A stretch of DNA of 64,000 bases from the NCBI RefSeq assembly GCF_020639365.1, contig NZ_JAINUL010000001.1:7633632-7697631 (forward strand), written 5' to 3'. The notes under the pieces were generated by a model. The model was not told where the DNA came from and did not search any database. It saw only the letters and a list, made by a program, of their open reading frames with translations. Source of the stretch: Streptomyces flavotricini. GTDB taxonomy: Bacteria > Actinomycetota > Actinomycetes > Streptomycetales > Streptomycetaceae. Shown here one piece after another: positions 56,474-64,000 of the stretch. The number at the start of each line of letters is the position of its first letter. The stretch's first letter is position 1. A program made the translations under genes and the position numbers.

Positions 56474-56591
56474 CTACGGGATGACGGGAAGAGTTTCGCT
56501 TCAGCAGCCGCGAACTCGCCGCCGCGGGGCGGTCAAGTCCGCGGGCTGTGATCGTACGTGCCCGCCGGGCGGCCCTCGTGCACCCGCCGCC

Positions 56592-59500
56592 TCAGAACGT
56601 GCAGGCAGAGGCGTTTTTCAGCCAGTCGGTGCCCGCGCGCAGTCCGCAGATCTCCGTCAGGCGCGCACCCGTATCCGGGTTCCACAGCCGCACCGTGCCG
56701 TCGTTGCTGCTGCTCGCCACCGTCCGTCCGTCAGGGGAGAACGCCACGCCCCACACCGCGCTCGTATGGCCCGCCAGGGCCGCCCACAGTCGTCTTCCGG
56801 CCACCTCCCACAGGCGCACCGTACGGTCGTTGCCGCTGCTGGCCAGCCACCGCCCGTCGGGGGAGAAGGCGATGGCCCGGACGGAGCCGGTGTGACCGGA
56901 CAGCACCGCTTCGGCCCCGGCTCCCCACCGCCGGGCGTCCCACAGGCGTACGGTGCCGTCGTTGCCGCTGCTCGCCAGCGTCCGCCCGTCCGGACCGAAG
57001 GCGACCGCCCGTACCGCGCCCGTGTGACCGGTCAGCGTGGCCAGCGGCCGCCGCCCGGGCACGTCCCACAGACGTACGGTCAGATCGTCGCCGGCGCTCG
57101 CGAGGGTGCGGCCGTCCGGGCTGAACGCCACGTCGTTCGCGAAGTCCGTGTGTCCGGTGAGCGTGCCGAGCGCCGTACGGGAGGCCACGTCCCAGAGCCG
57201 GACCGTCCGGTCGGAGCCGGCCGAGGCCAGCAGCCGCCCGTCGGGGGAGAAGGCCACCGCGTAGACGATCCCGCCGTGCCCGGTGAGCGTGCCGAGCGCC
57301 GTACGGGAGGCCACGTCCCAGAGCCGGACCGTCCCGTCGGAGCCGGCCGAGGCCAGCAGCCGCCCGTCGGGGGAGAAGGCCACCGAGAACACCGCCCCGG
57401 TGTGGCCCGTGAGCGTCCCGGCCACCCGCCTCCCGGCCACCTCCCACAGCCGCACCGTGTGATCGGCGTCCGCGGTCGCCAGCAGTTTCCCGTCCGGGCT
57501 GTACGCGGCGTGCCAGAACTCCGTGAACGGGCGCGCGGTCAGCACCGGACCGCGCAAGTCCCAGAGCACCACCGACTGGTCGAAGGCCGCCGTGGCCAGC
57601 ACCGCACCGCCCGGGTCCACCGCGACCCCGAGCACGTAGTCGGTGTGCCCGGCCAGCGTCGCGACCGGCCGGCCGCCGCGCACGTCCCACAGCCGGGTGG
57701 TGCCGTCGCCGCCCGCGCTGACGACCGTGGCGCCGTCCGGGGTGTAGGCGACCGCGTTGATGTCGTCGTTGTGCCCGGTCAGCGCCATCGTCGTACGACG
57801 TTCGGCCACGTCCCACAGCCGCAGGGTCCGGTCGACGCCCCCGGAGGCCACGCTCCGCCCGTCCGGCGCGAACGCGACCCCCAGCACCTCGCCGGTGTGC
57901 CCGGCGAGCACGGCGAGCTGACGGGCTGCCGCCGGATCCCACAGCCGTACGGTCTGGTCGGAACCCGCCGACACCAGCGTCCTGCCGTCCGGCGCGTACG
58001 CCAGCGCGTTGACCCGCCCGGTGTGGCCGGTCAGCTCGGTCACGGCAGACCCGTCGCCCTCGGGATCGCACAGCAGGACCGCTCCGTCGGCGCCCGCGAC
58101 GGCGAGCGTGCGCCCGTCGGGCGAGAAGGCCACGGCCCGCGCGTCCGTCGTCCGTGCGGGGAGCACCGCGATGCCGTGCCCGTCCGTGTCCCAGACCCGT
58201 ACCGGACCCTCCGTGGACGTCGCCGCGAGCATCCGGCCGTCCGGCCCGAACGCGATCGAACGCACCCGGCCCGGCACCGTCAAGGTCGCCGTCGTCCGCC
58301 GGTCCGCCACCCGCCGCAGCAGTACCCGGCCGTCGGAACCGGCGCTCGCCAGCAGCCCCTTCCCGCTCCCCGGGGCGAACGCCACCGCGTTGACGGGGCC
58401 GCCGTGCCCGCCGAGCCGGGCGAGGAACGGCTGCGACTGCGTGCTCAGCAGCGCGCCCCGCGACTCGGGATTCGCCTCCGTGCGGTACGCCTCCTCGGCG
58501 AGCCGCATCGAGGCCTCGGGCTGACCGGCGGCGAGGGCGGTGGACCGGACGGCGAGGGCCTGCGCACGGGCGGTGCGCTCCTGGCCGAGCGCGCCCGCCC
58601 GCTGCTGGTACGCCACCGCCCCGGCGGCCAGGGCCAGGACCAGCAGCACGCCGAGCAGGGCCAGCATCCGCTGCCGGAGCCGGACCTGGCGCCGGGCCTG
58701 CGTCCGCCGGGCGTCCTCAGAGGCCCGGCTCGCGTCCAGGAAGGCCGCCTCCCGGGGGCCGGGCCGGCTGCGTCCGCCGGGTTCGCCGGCCCAGGCGAGG
58801 GCGGCCGCCAGCCGGCTCCCGCGGTACAGGACCGACGGGTCGCGGCCCTCGCGCTCCCACTCCTCGGCGGCGTGGGCCAGTTGCCGGTGGACCAGCAGGC
58901 CGTCCCGGTCGGCGTGGATCCAGCCGCGCAGCCGCGGCCAGGCGTGCAGCAGTGCTTCGTGGGTGATCTCGACGGTGTCGCTGTCCATCGTGATCAGCCG
59001 GGCCCGCACGAACGCGTCGAGGGCCTGCGCCGCGCCGTCCGCGTCGGCGAGCTGCTCCATCAGCCCGGTTCGGGCCATGCGCCGCCGCGTCGCCCCCGCG
59101 CCGTCGGCGACATGGACCAGCGCCACCAGGATGCGGCGGATCGTCCGTTGCTCCCGCGGGTACAGGCGGGCGAACACGCTCTCGGCGGTGTGCGCGACGG
59201 CGCCCTGGATGCCGCCGGTGTCCTCGTACCCCGCGACGGTCAGGGTGGCTCCGGTGCGCCGCTGCCAGGTGGCCATCAGCGCATGGGACACCAGCGGCAG
59301 CGCACCCGACGGAGCGTCACCGGGCACCGTCGCCGGGGCGGTGGCGGCCGCCGCGGGCTCCTCCCGCAAGCCCGCGTCGCGCAGCAGCAGTTGGACCAGG
59401 CCCGGTTCGAGGGTGAGCCCTGCGAGCTCCGCCGGGCGGGTGATCGACTCGCGCAGCTCGGCGACGGACATCGGGGGGAGGACGAACAGCCCGTCGGTGC

Positions 59501-60509
59501 AGGCCGCGGCCAGTTCGGGCAGGTCCAGGCAGCTGCCGGTGAAGTCGGCCCGTACGCCGAGCACCACGACCGCCGGATCGGGCGCCCCCGGCTGCGGCCC
59601 TGCCGTGGCCAGGGTGCACAGGACGTGCACGAACGCGCGCCGCTCGTCCTCGTCGGAGCAGAGGGTGAAGAGTTCCTCGAACTGGTCGACGAGCAGCACC
59701 GGCCGTACGCAGGACGGCCGGTGCTCCCCGGACGGCCGGTCTTCCCCCGACGCGTCCGGGGTGTCGTCCGCCAGGCCCTGGACTGCCTCGAGCAGCCGCC
59801 GCGGCCGGTCGCGGAGTTCCCGTACGGTGATGCCGAGCCCGCCGCCCAGCACCTTCGCGGTGCGGTCCAGCAGCTCCTGGAGCGGATGCGCGGTCGGGGT
59901 GAACCGTACGACCGGCCACCCGTCGGCGCCCGCCATCGGGAACCCGCCGGTGCGCCGCAGGGCTGGTACGAGACCGGCGCTGAGCAGGGAGGACTTGCCG
60001 GCCCCCGACCGGCCGACGAGTACCAGCGGGCCCCCGCCGATCCGGTCGAAGACCCGCTCGACCAGGGCGGAGGTCACCCGGTCGCGCCCGAAGAACCAGT
60101 CGGCGTCGCGCGTGGTGAACGCGGCGAGGCCGCGGTAGGGGCACTCACCGGTGGATTGCGGCCGCACGGCCGGCGAGGCGGTGCGGGGCCTCGGCACCTC
60201 GGCCTCCGGTACCAGTTGGAGGAGCGCGCCCCCGGCCTCCAGCACCCGGTCGCAGCGCAGCGCGACATCGTGGGTGACGCGCTTGGCGCCGGTTTCGATC
60301 TTGCTCAGGTAGCCCTTGCTGTAGTGCGTGCGACGGGCCAGATCGGCCAGCGACAGACCGCGCTGGACCCGCAACCGCCGCAACTGGGCGGGAAAGGCCG
60401 CAGCGGCGGCTCCGGCGGCTCCGAGTGGATCGGGCTCGTGGTCGGTGTGGTGGTCGGTGTGGTGATCGGTGTCGCGTCCGCGGTCCGGGTCCCCCACGGC
60501 ATCCCCCAT
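56592..60509 (-). CDS. HTH-STAND ATPase-WD40 signalling protein
   Basis: A 1305-residue protein from ATG 60509; a GTG at 60497 with GGGGGA upstream is equally likely. A low-complexity DHHT lead covers about 14-24. The rest comprises an XRE HTH (about 42-95, GLSLADLARRTHYSKGYLSK), a novel-STAND ATPase (about 123-560, Walker A VGRSGAGKSS near 166 and Walker B VLLVDQFEE near 272), one membrane helix (about 616-634), and about 14 WD40 blades (about 700-1290) ending in a two-propeller array. Such proteins act as inducible signalling hubs or toxin/defence-type switches. The ligand and output are unknown. Two blades are near-identical at DNA level (separate entry). Confidence 0.9.
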   Translation of the reverse strand: MGDAVGDPDRGRDTDHHTDHHTDHEPDPLGAAGAAAAAFPAQLRRLRVQRGLSLADLARRTHYSKGYLSKIETGAKRVTHDVALRCDRVLEAGGALLQLVPEAEVPRPRTASPAVRPQSTGECPYRGLAAFTTRDADWFFGRDRVTSALVERVFDRIGGGPLVLVGRSGAGKSSLLSAGLVPALRRTGGFPMAGADGWPVVRFTPTAHPLQELLDRTAKVLGGGLGITVRELRDRPRRLLEAVQGLADDTPDASGEDRPSGEHRPSCVRPVLLVDQFEELFTLCSDEDERRAFVHVLCTLATAGPQPGAPDPAVVVLGVRADFTGSCLDLPELAAACTDGLFVLPPMSVAELRESITRPAELAGLTLEPGLVQLLLRDAGLREEPAAAATAPATVPGDAPSGALPLVSHALMATWQRRTGATLTVAGYEDTGGIQGAVAHTAESVFARLYPREQRTIRRILVALVHVADGAGATRRRMARTGLMEQLADADGAAQALDAFVRARLITMDSDTVEITHEALLHAWPRLRGWIHADRDGLLVHRQLAHAAEEWEREGRDPSVLYRGSRLAAALAWAGEPGGRSRPGPREAAFLDASRASEDARRTQARRQVRLRQRMLALLGVLLVLALAAGAVAYQQRAGALGQERTARAQALAVRSTALAAGQPEASMRLAEEAYRTEANPESRGALLSTQSQPFLARLGGHGGPVNAVAFAPGSGKGLLASAGSDGRVLLRRVADRRTTATLTVPGRVRSIAFGPDGRMLAATSTEGPVRVWDTDGHGIAVLPARTTDARAVAFSPDGRTLAVAGADGAVLLCDPEGDGSAVTELTGHTGRVNALAYAPDGRTLVSAGSDQTVRLWDPAAARQLAVLAGHTGEVLGVAFAPDGRSVASGGVDRTLRLWDVAERRTTMALTGHNDDINAVAYTPDGATVVSAGGDGTTRLWDVRGGRPVATLAGHTDYVLGVAVDPGGAVLATAAFDQSVVLWDLRGPVLTARPFTEFWHAAYSPDGKLLATADADHTVRLWEVAGRRVAGTLTGHTGAVFSVAFSPDGRLLASAGSDGTVRLWDVASRTALGTLTGHGGIVYAVAFSPDGRLLASAGSDRTVRLWDVASRTALGTLTGHTDFANDVAFSPDGRTLASAGDDLTVRLWDVPGRRPLATLTGHTGAVRAVAFGPDGRTLASSGNDGTVRLWDARRWGAGAEAVLSGHTGSVRAIAFSPDGRWLASSGNDRTVRLWEVAGRRLWAALAGHTSAVWGVAFSPDGRTVASSSNDGTVRLWNPDTGARLTEICGLRAGTDWLKNASACTF
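57154..57385. repeat. Near-identical tandem duplication of a WD40 blade
   Basis: A 106-base segment (57154-57259) recurs at 57280-57385 with a single mismatch, an offset of 126 bases or exactly 42 codons. At synonymous positions in a high-GC gene this identity indicates a recent duplication or gene conversion. The other blades differ freely. Confidence 0.9.
60436..60482. repeat. Tandem GTGGTCGGTGT-type repeat at the start of the WD40 gene
   Basis: Three near copies of a GTGGTCGGTGTG-type unit encode repeated Thr-Asp-His-His residues in the first 30 codons on the minus strand. The repeat is a candidate for length variation. Confidence 0.6.
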
Positions 60510-60671
60510 GGCGCAGCACGCCCAGGTCGTGAGATGGAACGTCCCAGGCTACCGCGGGGGTCGGACGGCGGAACGCGCGTCGGGTCGGCGTGGCGGGAAA
60601 CGCGGAGCGCAGCGCCCTTCCGGGGCCGCCGGGGGAGCGGCGGACCCGGAAGGCCGCGAACGGGTGCCCGG

Positions 60672-61037
60672 TTACGGGCGGTTGAGGGTGATGGAGTTGA
60701 TCGGCCCGAGGTCCGCGTAGACGCCCGTGCCCTGGGCGATGGGGGATCCGCAGTTCTTGCCGTCGTAGCCGGTGCACAGGCTCGCGGTGGCCCCGCCGTA
60801 CTGGTTGTTGAGGACCCAGTGGCGGCCGTACTGGTTGCTCAGGTTGTGTGCTCCGTAGCTGGTGAAGACGTGGGTCGGCTTCACGGCCGGGTTCTGGTCC
60901 TGCGGGTAGACGCAGACCGCCCCGTACGGACAGCCGGCCCAGTCGTCGGCGGGCCTGGCGTCGGCCGAACCGCTCAGTGCCACGACGGCCGCGGCGGCGG
61001 TGGCGAGCGCGGCGGTGCCGCGGATCATCTTGCGCAT
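60672..61037 (-). CDS. Secreted peptidase-inhibitor-like small protein
   Basis: I choose ATG 61037 (GGGGGA 5 bases upstream), 121 residues; ATG 61040 differs by one residue. A signal peptide covers about 1-28. The mature domain has four cysteines: CPYGAVCVYP near its start, and CTGYDGKNCG near its end. It has a beta/gamma-crystallin-like pattern (YGAHNLSNQYG, WVLNNQYGGATASL). This resembles the peptidase inhibitor family I36 and Streptomyces secreted proteins of that type. The target protease is unknown. The gene lies between the WD40 gene and the phosphatase gene as a single-gene unit. Confidence 0.8.
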   Translation of the reverse strand: MRKMIRGTAALATAAAAVVALSGSADARPADDWAGCPYGAVCVYPQDQNPAVKPTHVFTSYGAHNLSNQYGRHWVLNNQYGGATASLCTGYDGKNCGSPIAQGTGVYADLGPINSITLNRP

Positions 61038-61381
61038 CATGTCCCCCTGTCGGGTTGCCTCGGTGTTGACGCCGGGAGGCGGGGGCGTCGTGTCGTCCCG
61101 ACGTCCCGGCGTGCTGACGCCCTCAGCCTTGCCCCGAGGTCCGCGGGGGTCGACGGGTTTCCCGTCGCCCATCGGCGGGGCCGATCGGGAAACCCCCGCC
61201 GACCTGCACGGTCACCGGACCGCGGGCAACCGTCACCGGTGGTCACCGGCCGGCTCTCGCCCGGTGTCGTGATGTCCTCCTCCCCGATGGCGAGCAGAAT
61301 TGAGGAGGCAGCCCGTGTCCGCCGTGCGGGCGCCGGTCAGCCACGCGCGCGAGCGAGACGCACGCAGAAGGGGGCCTGCCG
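61038..61381. promoter_or_regulatory. Divergent promoter region between inhibitor-like and phosphatase genes
   Basis: About 344 bases with no gene. It must carry both divergent promoters. AAGGGGG at about 61367 is the likely ribosome binding site for the phosphatase gene. No palindrome stands out. Confidence 0.4.
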
Positions 61382-63493
61382 ATGCCATCGGACCGGCTGG
61401 GGGACACGGATTCCGGCCCGATCCGGTCCGAACCGGGGTCCTTGCTGGAACACGTGGTGGTGGCCGTCTTCGGCATCGACGAGGAGGACCGGGTTTGCTA
61501 CTGGGGCCCCGGCGCGCAGAACCTCTTCGGCCACGAGGCCGGGTCGGTGCTGACCCGGCCCGCCGCGGTCCTCTTCCCCGAGCCGGCCCCCGGCGAGGGC
61601 CCCGGCAGCGCCGCCCACCTGGCAGAGCGCGCACGGGCCCTCGGCTACTGGCGCGTACGCCTGCCCGCGCTCCACCGGGACGGCTCGGTGTTCGATTGCG
61701 GCTTCCGGGTCTTCCCGATGACCGGGGCCACCGGCGCCTCGGTGGTCATCGGGCTGGCGAGCCGGGGCGACGAACTGGACCGGGTGAAGACCAACCTGTC
61801 CTTCCTCGACGCCCTCTTCGAGACCTGCCCCATTGGCCTGGTCATGCTGGACGAGGAGCTGCGCTACGTCCACCTCAACCAGGCCCTGGCCGACATGGAC
61901 GGGGTCCCGCTCGAGGAGCACCTGGGCCGCCCGATGGCGGACGTCATGATCACCGCGGACGGCGGGGAGTACCAGCGCATGCTGCGGTCCGTGTTCCAGG
62001 AGGGCCGGACCGTGATCGGCACCCTCGTGGGGCTGCGCACACCGGGCCACCCGGACCGCGACCAGGTGCGCTCGGTCAGCTTCTTCCCGCTGACGGGTGC
62101 GGGCGACACCCGGCGCGGGGTGGGCGGGCTGCTGCTCGACGTCACCGACCGCGAGCAGGCGATCCTCGAGGCGACGGCCGCCCGGCAGCGCCTGGCCCTG
62201 CTCGACCGGGCGGCGGCCGGCATCGGCACCACACTGGACCTGAACACCACCGCGCAGGAGCTGGTCGACGCGGTCGTCCCCGAGTTCTGCGACGCCTGCG
62301 TCGTCGAACTCGTGGAGTGGATGGACGAGACCGAGGCGTTCGACCCGGCGCTGCCGGTGGCCACCCGCCGGATCGCCTCCGGCACCACCCTCCCCGAACC
62401 GGCCGTGGAACTGGTGAGCGGCCTGGAGGAGGTCACGTACCCGCCCGGCTCCCACATCCACCAGATGCTGAGCACGGGCCGTCCGGTCTGCTTCACGGTC
62501 GACGAGGACTTCGCGACCCGGACCGTCGTCCACCAGCAGCGTGCGCTACTGCTGCTGGACAGCGGGCTGACCTGCATCCTCATGGCACCGCTCATCGCCC
62601 GGGGCACGGTGCAGGGCATCGCCATGTTCGGCCGCTCCGGCGCCCGCCCGGCCTTCGCCGAGCAGGACCTCGGGCTCGCCGGCGAACTGGCCTCCCGGGC
62701 AGCGCTGTGCCTGGACAACGCCCGGCTGTACGGCAAGGTCAGGGACATCGCGCTCACCCTCCAGCGGGCCCTGTTGCCCAGTGCACCGGCGGCGGGTCCG
62801 TACGTGGACATCAGCCACCGCTACCTGCCGGGCAGCCGCGGCACCGAGGTCGGCGGCGACTGGTACGACGCGATCACCCTGCCCGACGAGCGGGTGGCCC
62901 TCGTCGTCGGCGACGTGATGGGGCACGGGGTCCCGGCCGCCGCGGCGATGGGGCGGCTGCGGATCACCGCGAAGACGCTCGCCCGGCACACGGCCGAGCC
63001 CGCCGCCCTGCTCGGGGAACTCGACGCCTGTGCGCAGGAGGCCGGCATCGAGTGGGCGACCTTCCTCTACCTGTTGTACGACCCCCGTACCGGCCGTGCC
63101 ACCATCGCCAACGCCGGTCATCCGCCGCCGCTGGTACGGCACCGGGACGGGACCGTGCACGCCGTCGAAGACGTGCTCGGGGTGCCGCTCGGGGTGGGCG
63201 GCGTACCGTACCGCTCGATCGAGGTCGAGATCCCCGAGGGCGCCGTCGTGGCCCTCTACACCGACGGCCTCGTCGAGGCCCGGGGCCAGGACATCGACAC
63301 CGGCATCGAGGCGCTGCGCGATCAACTGCGCGCGCCCCTCGGCTCGCTGGAGGAGGGGGCCGACCGGATCCTCGCCAACCTGCTGCCCGACACGGCGACG
63401 GACGACACGGTCCTGGTCCTCGCCCGGGTCGGTGCGGTCCCCGGCCGGCCGCCGGGTGCGGGAACCGGATCACCGCCTCCCGCGTCGTCCTAG
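61382..63493 (+). CDS. PAS/GAF/SpoIIE sensor phosphatase
   Basis: A 703-residue multidomain protein from ATG 61382. Two PAS domains (about 20-130, with GIDEEDRVCYWGPGAQNLFG; and about 138-260, with FLDALFETCPIGLVMLDEEL) are followed by a GAF domain (about 285-450, LDLNTTAQELVDAVVPEFCD). The C-terminal PPM/SpoIIE phosphatase domain (about 460-690) has GGDWYDAI, GDVMGHGVPAAAAMG, NAGHPPPLV and ATDDTVLVL metal-site motifs. Such proteins sense redox, light or ligands and dephosphorylate anti-anti-sigma partners. No anti-sigma gene is adjacent. It resembles many Streptomyces paralogues. Confidence 0.93.
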   Translation: MPSDRLGDTDSGPIRSEPGSLLEHVVVAVFGIDEEDRVCYWGPGAQNLFGHEAGSVLTRPAAVLFPEPAPGEGPGSAAHLAERARALGYWRVRLPALHRDGSVFDCGFRVFPMTGATGASVVIGLASRGDELDRVKTNLSFLDALFETCPIGLVMLDEELRYVHLNQALADMDGVPLEEHLGRPMADVMITADGGEYQRMLRSVFQEGRTVIGTLVGLRTPGHPDRDQVRSVSFFPLTGAGDTRRGVGGLLLDVTDREQAILEATAARQRLALLDRAAAGIGTTLDLNTTAQELVDAVVPEFCDACVVELVEWMDETEAFDPALPVATRRIASGTTLPEPAVELVSGLEEVTYPPGSHIHQMLSTGRPVCFTVDEDFATRTVVHQQRALLLLDSGLTCILMAPLIARGTVQGIAMFGRSGARPAFAEQDLGLAGELASRAALCLDNARLYGKVRDIALTLQRALLPSAPAAGPYVDISHRYLPGSRGTEVGGDWYDAITLPDERVALVVGDVMGHGVPAAAAMGRLRITAKTLARHTAEPAALLGELDACAQEAGIEWATFLYLLYDPRTGRATIANAGHPPPLVRHRDGTVHAVEDVLGVPLGVGGVPYRSIEVEIPEGAVVALYTDGLVEARGQDIDTGIEALRDQLRAPLGSLEEGADRILANLLPDTATDDTVLVLARVGAVPGRPPGAGTGSPPPASS

Positions 63494-63553
63494 CGTGCGG
63501 CGCGGGAGGCGCGGTGCGGCGCGGGAGGCGGGGCCGATCGGGGGCAGGGACGC

Positions 63554-64000
63554 GTGGGCGGGCAAAGGGCGGGGCGGGGGCCCTGGCGTCGGCCAAGGCC
63601 GGAGCAGTGGGCGTGGCGCGGGCGGGGGCGGGTCCCGGCCGGGCTCGCGGTCCTCGTGACCTGCCTGCTGGTCTGCCACGGAGCGGTGCCCGACGGGCTG
63701 CCCGGCCGTCCCGGCAGCCTGCTCGAAACGTTCCTGCCCTGGCTGGGCCTCGCCGTCCCGGTCCTCGCGGCCCTGGCGCTGCTGCGCCGCTCGGCCGTGG
63801 CCGCACTCGCGGCGCTGCTGCCCGCCGCCGCCTGGCTCGGGCTCTTCGGCGGCCATCTGCTCCCCGGCGAGGACCGGGCACCCGGTCTCCTCGCCGTCCA
63901 GCACAACGTCAGCGACGAGAACCCCGATCCGGAGGGCACCGCGCGCGCCCTGGCCGCCACTCGCGCCGATCTCCTCGCGCTGGAGGAGCTGACGCCCGCC
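63554..64000 (+). CDS. Endonuclease/exonuclease/phosphatase-family membrane protein, 5' part
   Basis: The GTG at 63554 (AGGGA 6 bases upstream) opens a frame of 149 codons that runs off the window end. The N-terminal part is basic (residues about 1-30). Three hydrophobic segments follow (LAVLVTCLLVCHGAV, LLETFLPWLGLAVPVLAALALL, VAALAALLPAAAWLGLFGG). Then LLAVQHNVSDENPDPEGTAR, TRADLLALEEL begins the EEP fold, where N (VQHN) and E (LEEL) are typical metal and catalytic positions. Membrane-anchored EEP proteins of this kind are common in actinobacteria. The catalytic half lies outside the window. Confidence 0.75.
   Translation, partial: MGGQRAGRGPWRRPRPEQWAWRGRGRVPAGLAVLVTCLLVCHGAVPDGLPGRPGSLLETFLPWLGLAVPVLAALALLRRSAVAALAALLPAAAWLGLFGGHLLPGEDRAPGLLAVQHNVSDENPDPEGTARALAATRADLLALEELTPA

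Noticed and set aside
57154-57385. CRISPR-like direct repeat
   Set aside because: There are only two copies, in frame within WD40 blades, with a 20-base gap between them.

Overview
The window is a stretch of a Streptomyces (or very close actinomycete) chromosome. GC content is very high throughout. Most start codons sit behind purine-rich Shine-Dalgarno sites and many are GTG. The gene content is typical of the genus: a rodlin, a GH19 chitinase behind a DasR-type direct repeat, a secreted phospholipase D, an RHS wall protein, SpoIIE phosphatases, and one TTA (bldA-type) codon. No rRNA, tRNA, CRISPR array or intact insertion sequence was seen.

Layout. 1-7.3 kb: secreted subtilase, large LuxR-type ATPase regulator, chitinase, rodlin and a DUF5302-like small protein. 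7.4-13.5 kb: PanE/ApbA-type reductase, a small conserved protein, an RpiR regulator, a SpoIIE phosphatase paired with a MASE1 membrane protein, a decayed ORF and an RDD membrane protein. 13.8-27.2 kb: phospholipase D, then two very large divergent secreted proteins. One is a DNRLRE/VCBS/LamG/ricin protein. The other is an RHS polymorphic toxin with a Hint domain and a ParB-like C-terminal tip, followed by a probable immunity gene that appears frameshifted. 27.2-28.4 kb: remnant of an integrative conjugative element, a replication-initiator 5' stub joined to a frameshifted tyrosine-integrase 3' half behind a small transfer-type gene.

28.6-40.3 kb: amidinotransferase-fold hydrolase, secreted proteins, two alpha/beta hydrolases, RraA-like protein, acyl-CoA ligase, quinol monooxygenase-like protein, IclR and hemerythrin-like genes. 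40.3-42.5 kb: a cyn locus, with a LysR regulator divergent from carbonic anhydrase and cyanase, for cyanate detoxification. 42.5-46.8 kb: TetR/amidase and ArsR/aldo-keto reductase divergent pairs, each with a clear palindrome between the partners. 46.8-55.1 kb: PepSY-like protein divergent from an OmpR/histidine-kinase operon; a three-gene operon (TTA-containing small membrane protein, HTH-sigma-like protein, unknown partner); a YtrA-type GntR/ABC transporter operon with a clear palindromic operator; and a methyltransferase.

55.1-64 kb: class C beta-lactamase-fold serine hydrolase, an HTH/STAND ATPase/WD40 protein with a fresh internal duplication, an inhibitor-like secreted protein, a PAS/GAF/SpoIIE phosphatase and the start of an endonuclease/exonuclease/phosphatase-type gene cut by the window edge.

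The most novel-looking material is the RHS toxin tip with its broken immunity gene, the rep-int deletion scar beside it, and the TTA-gated small-membrane/HTH-sigma operon.
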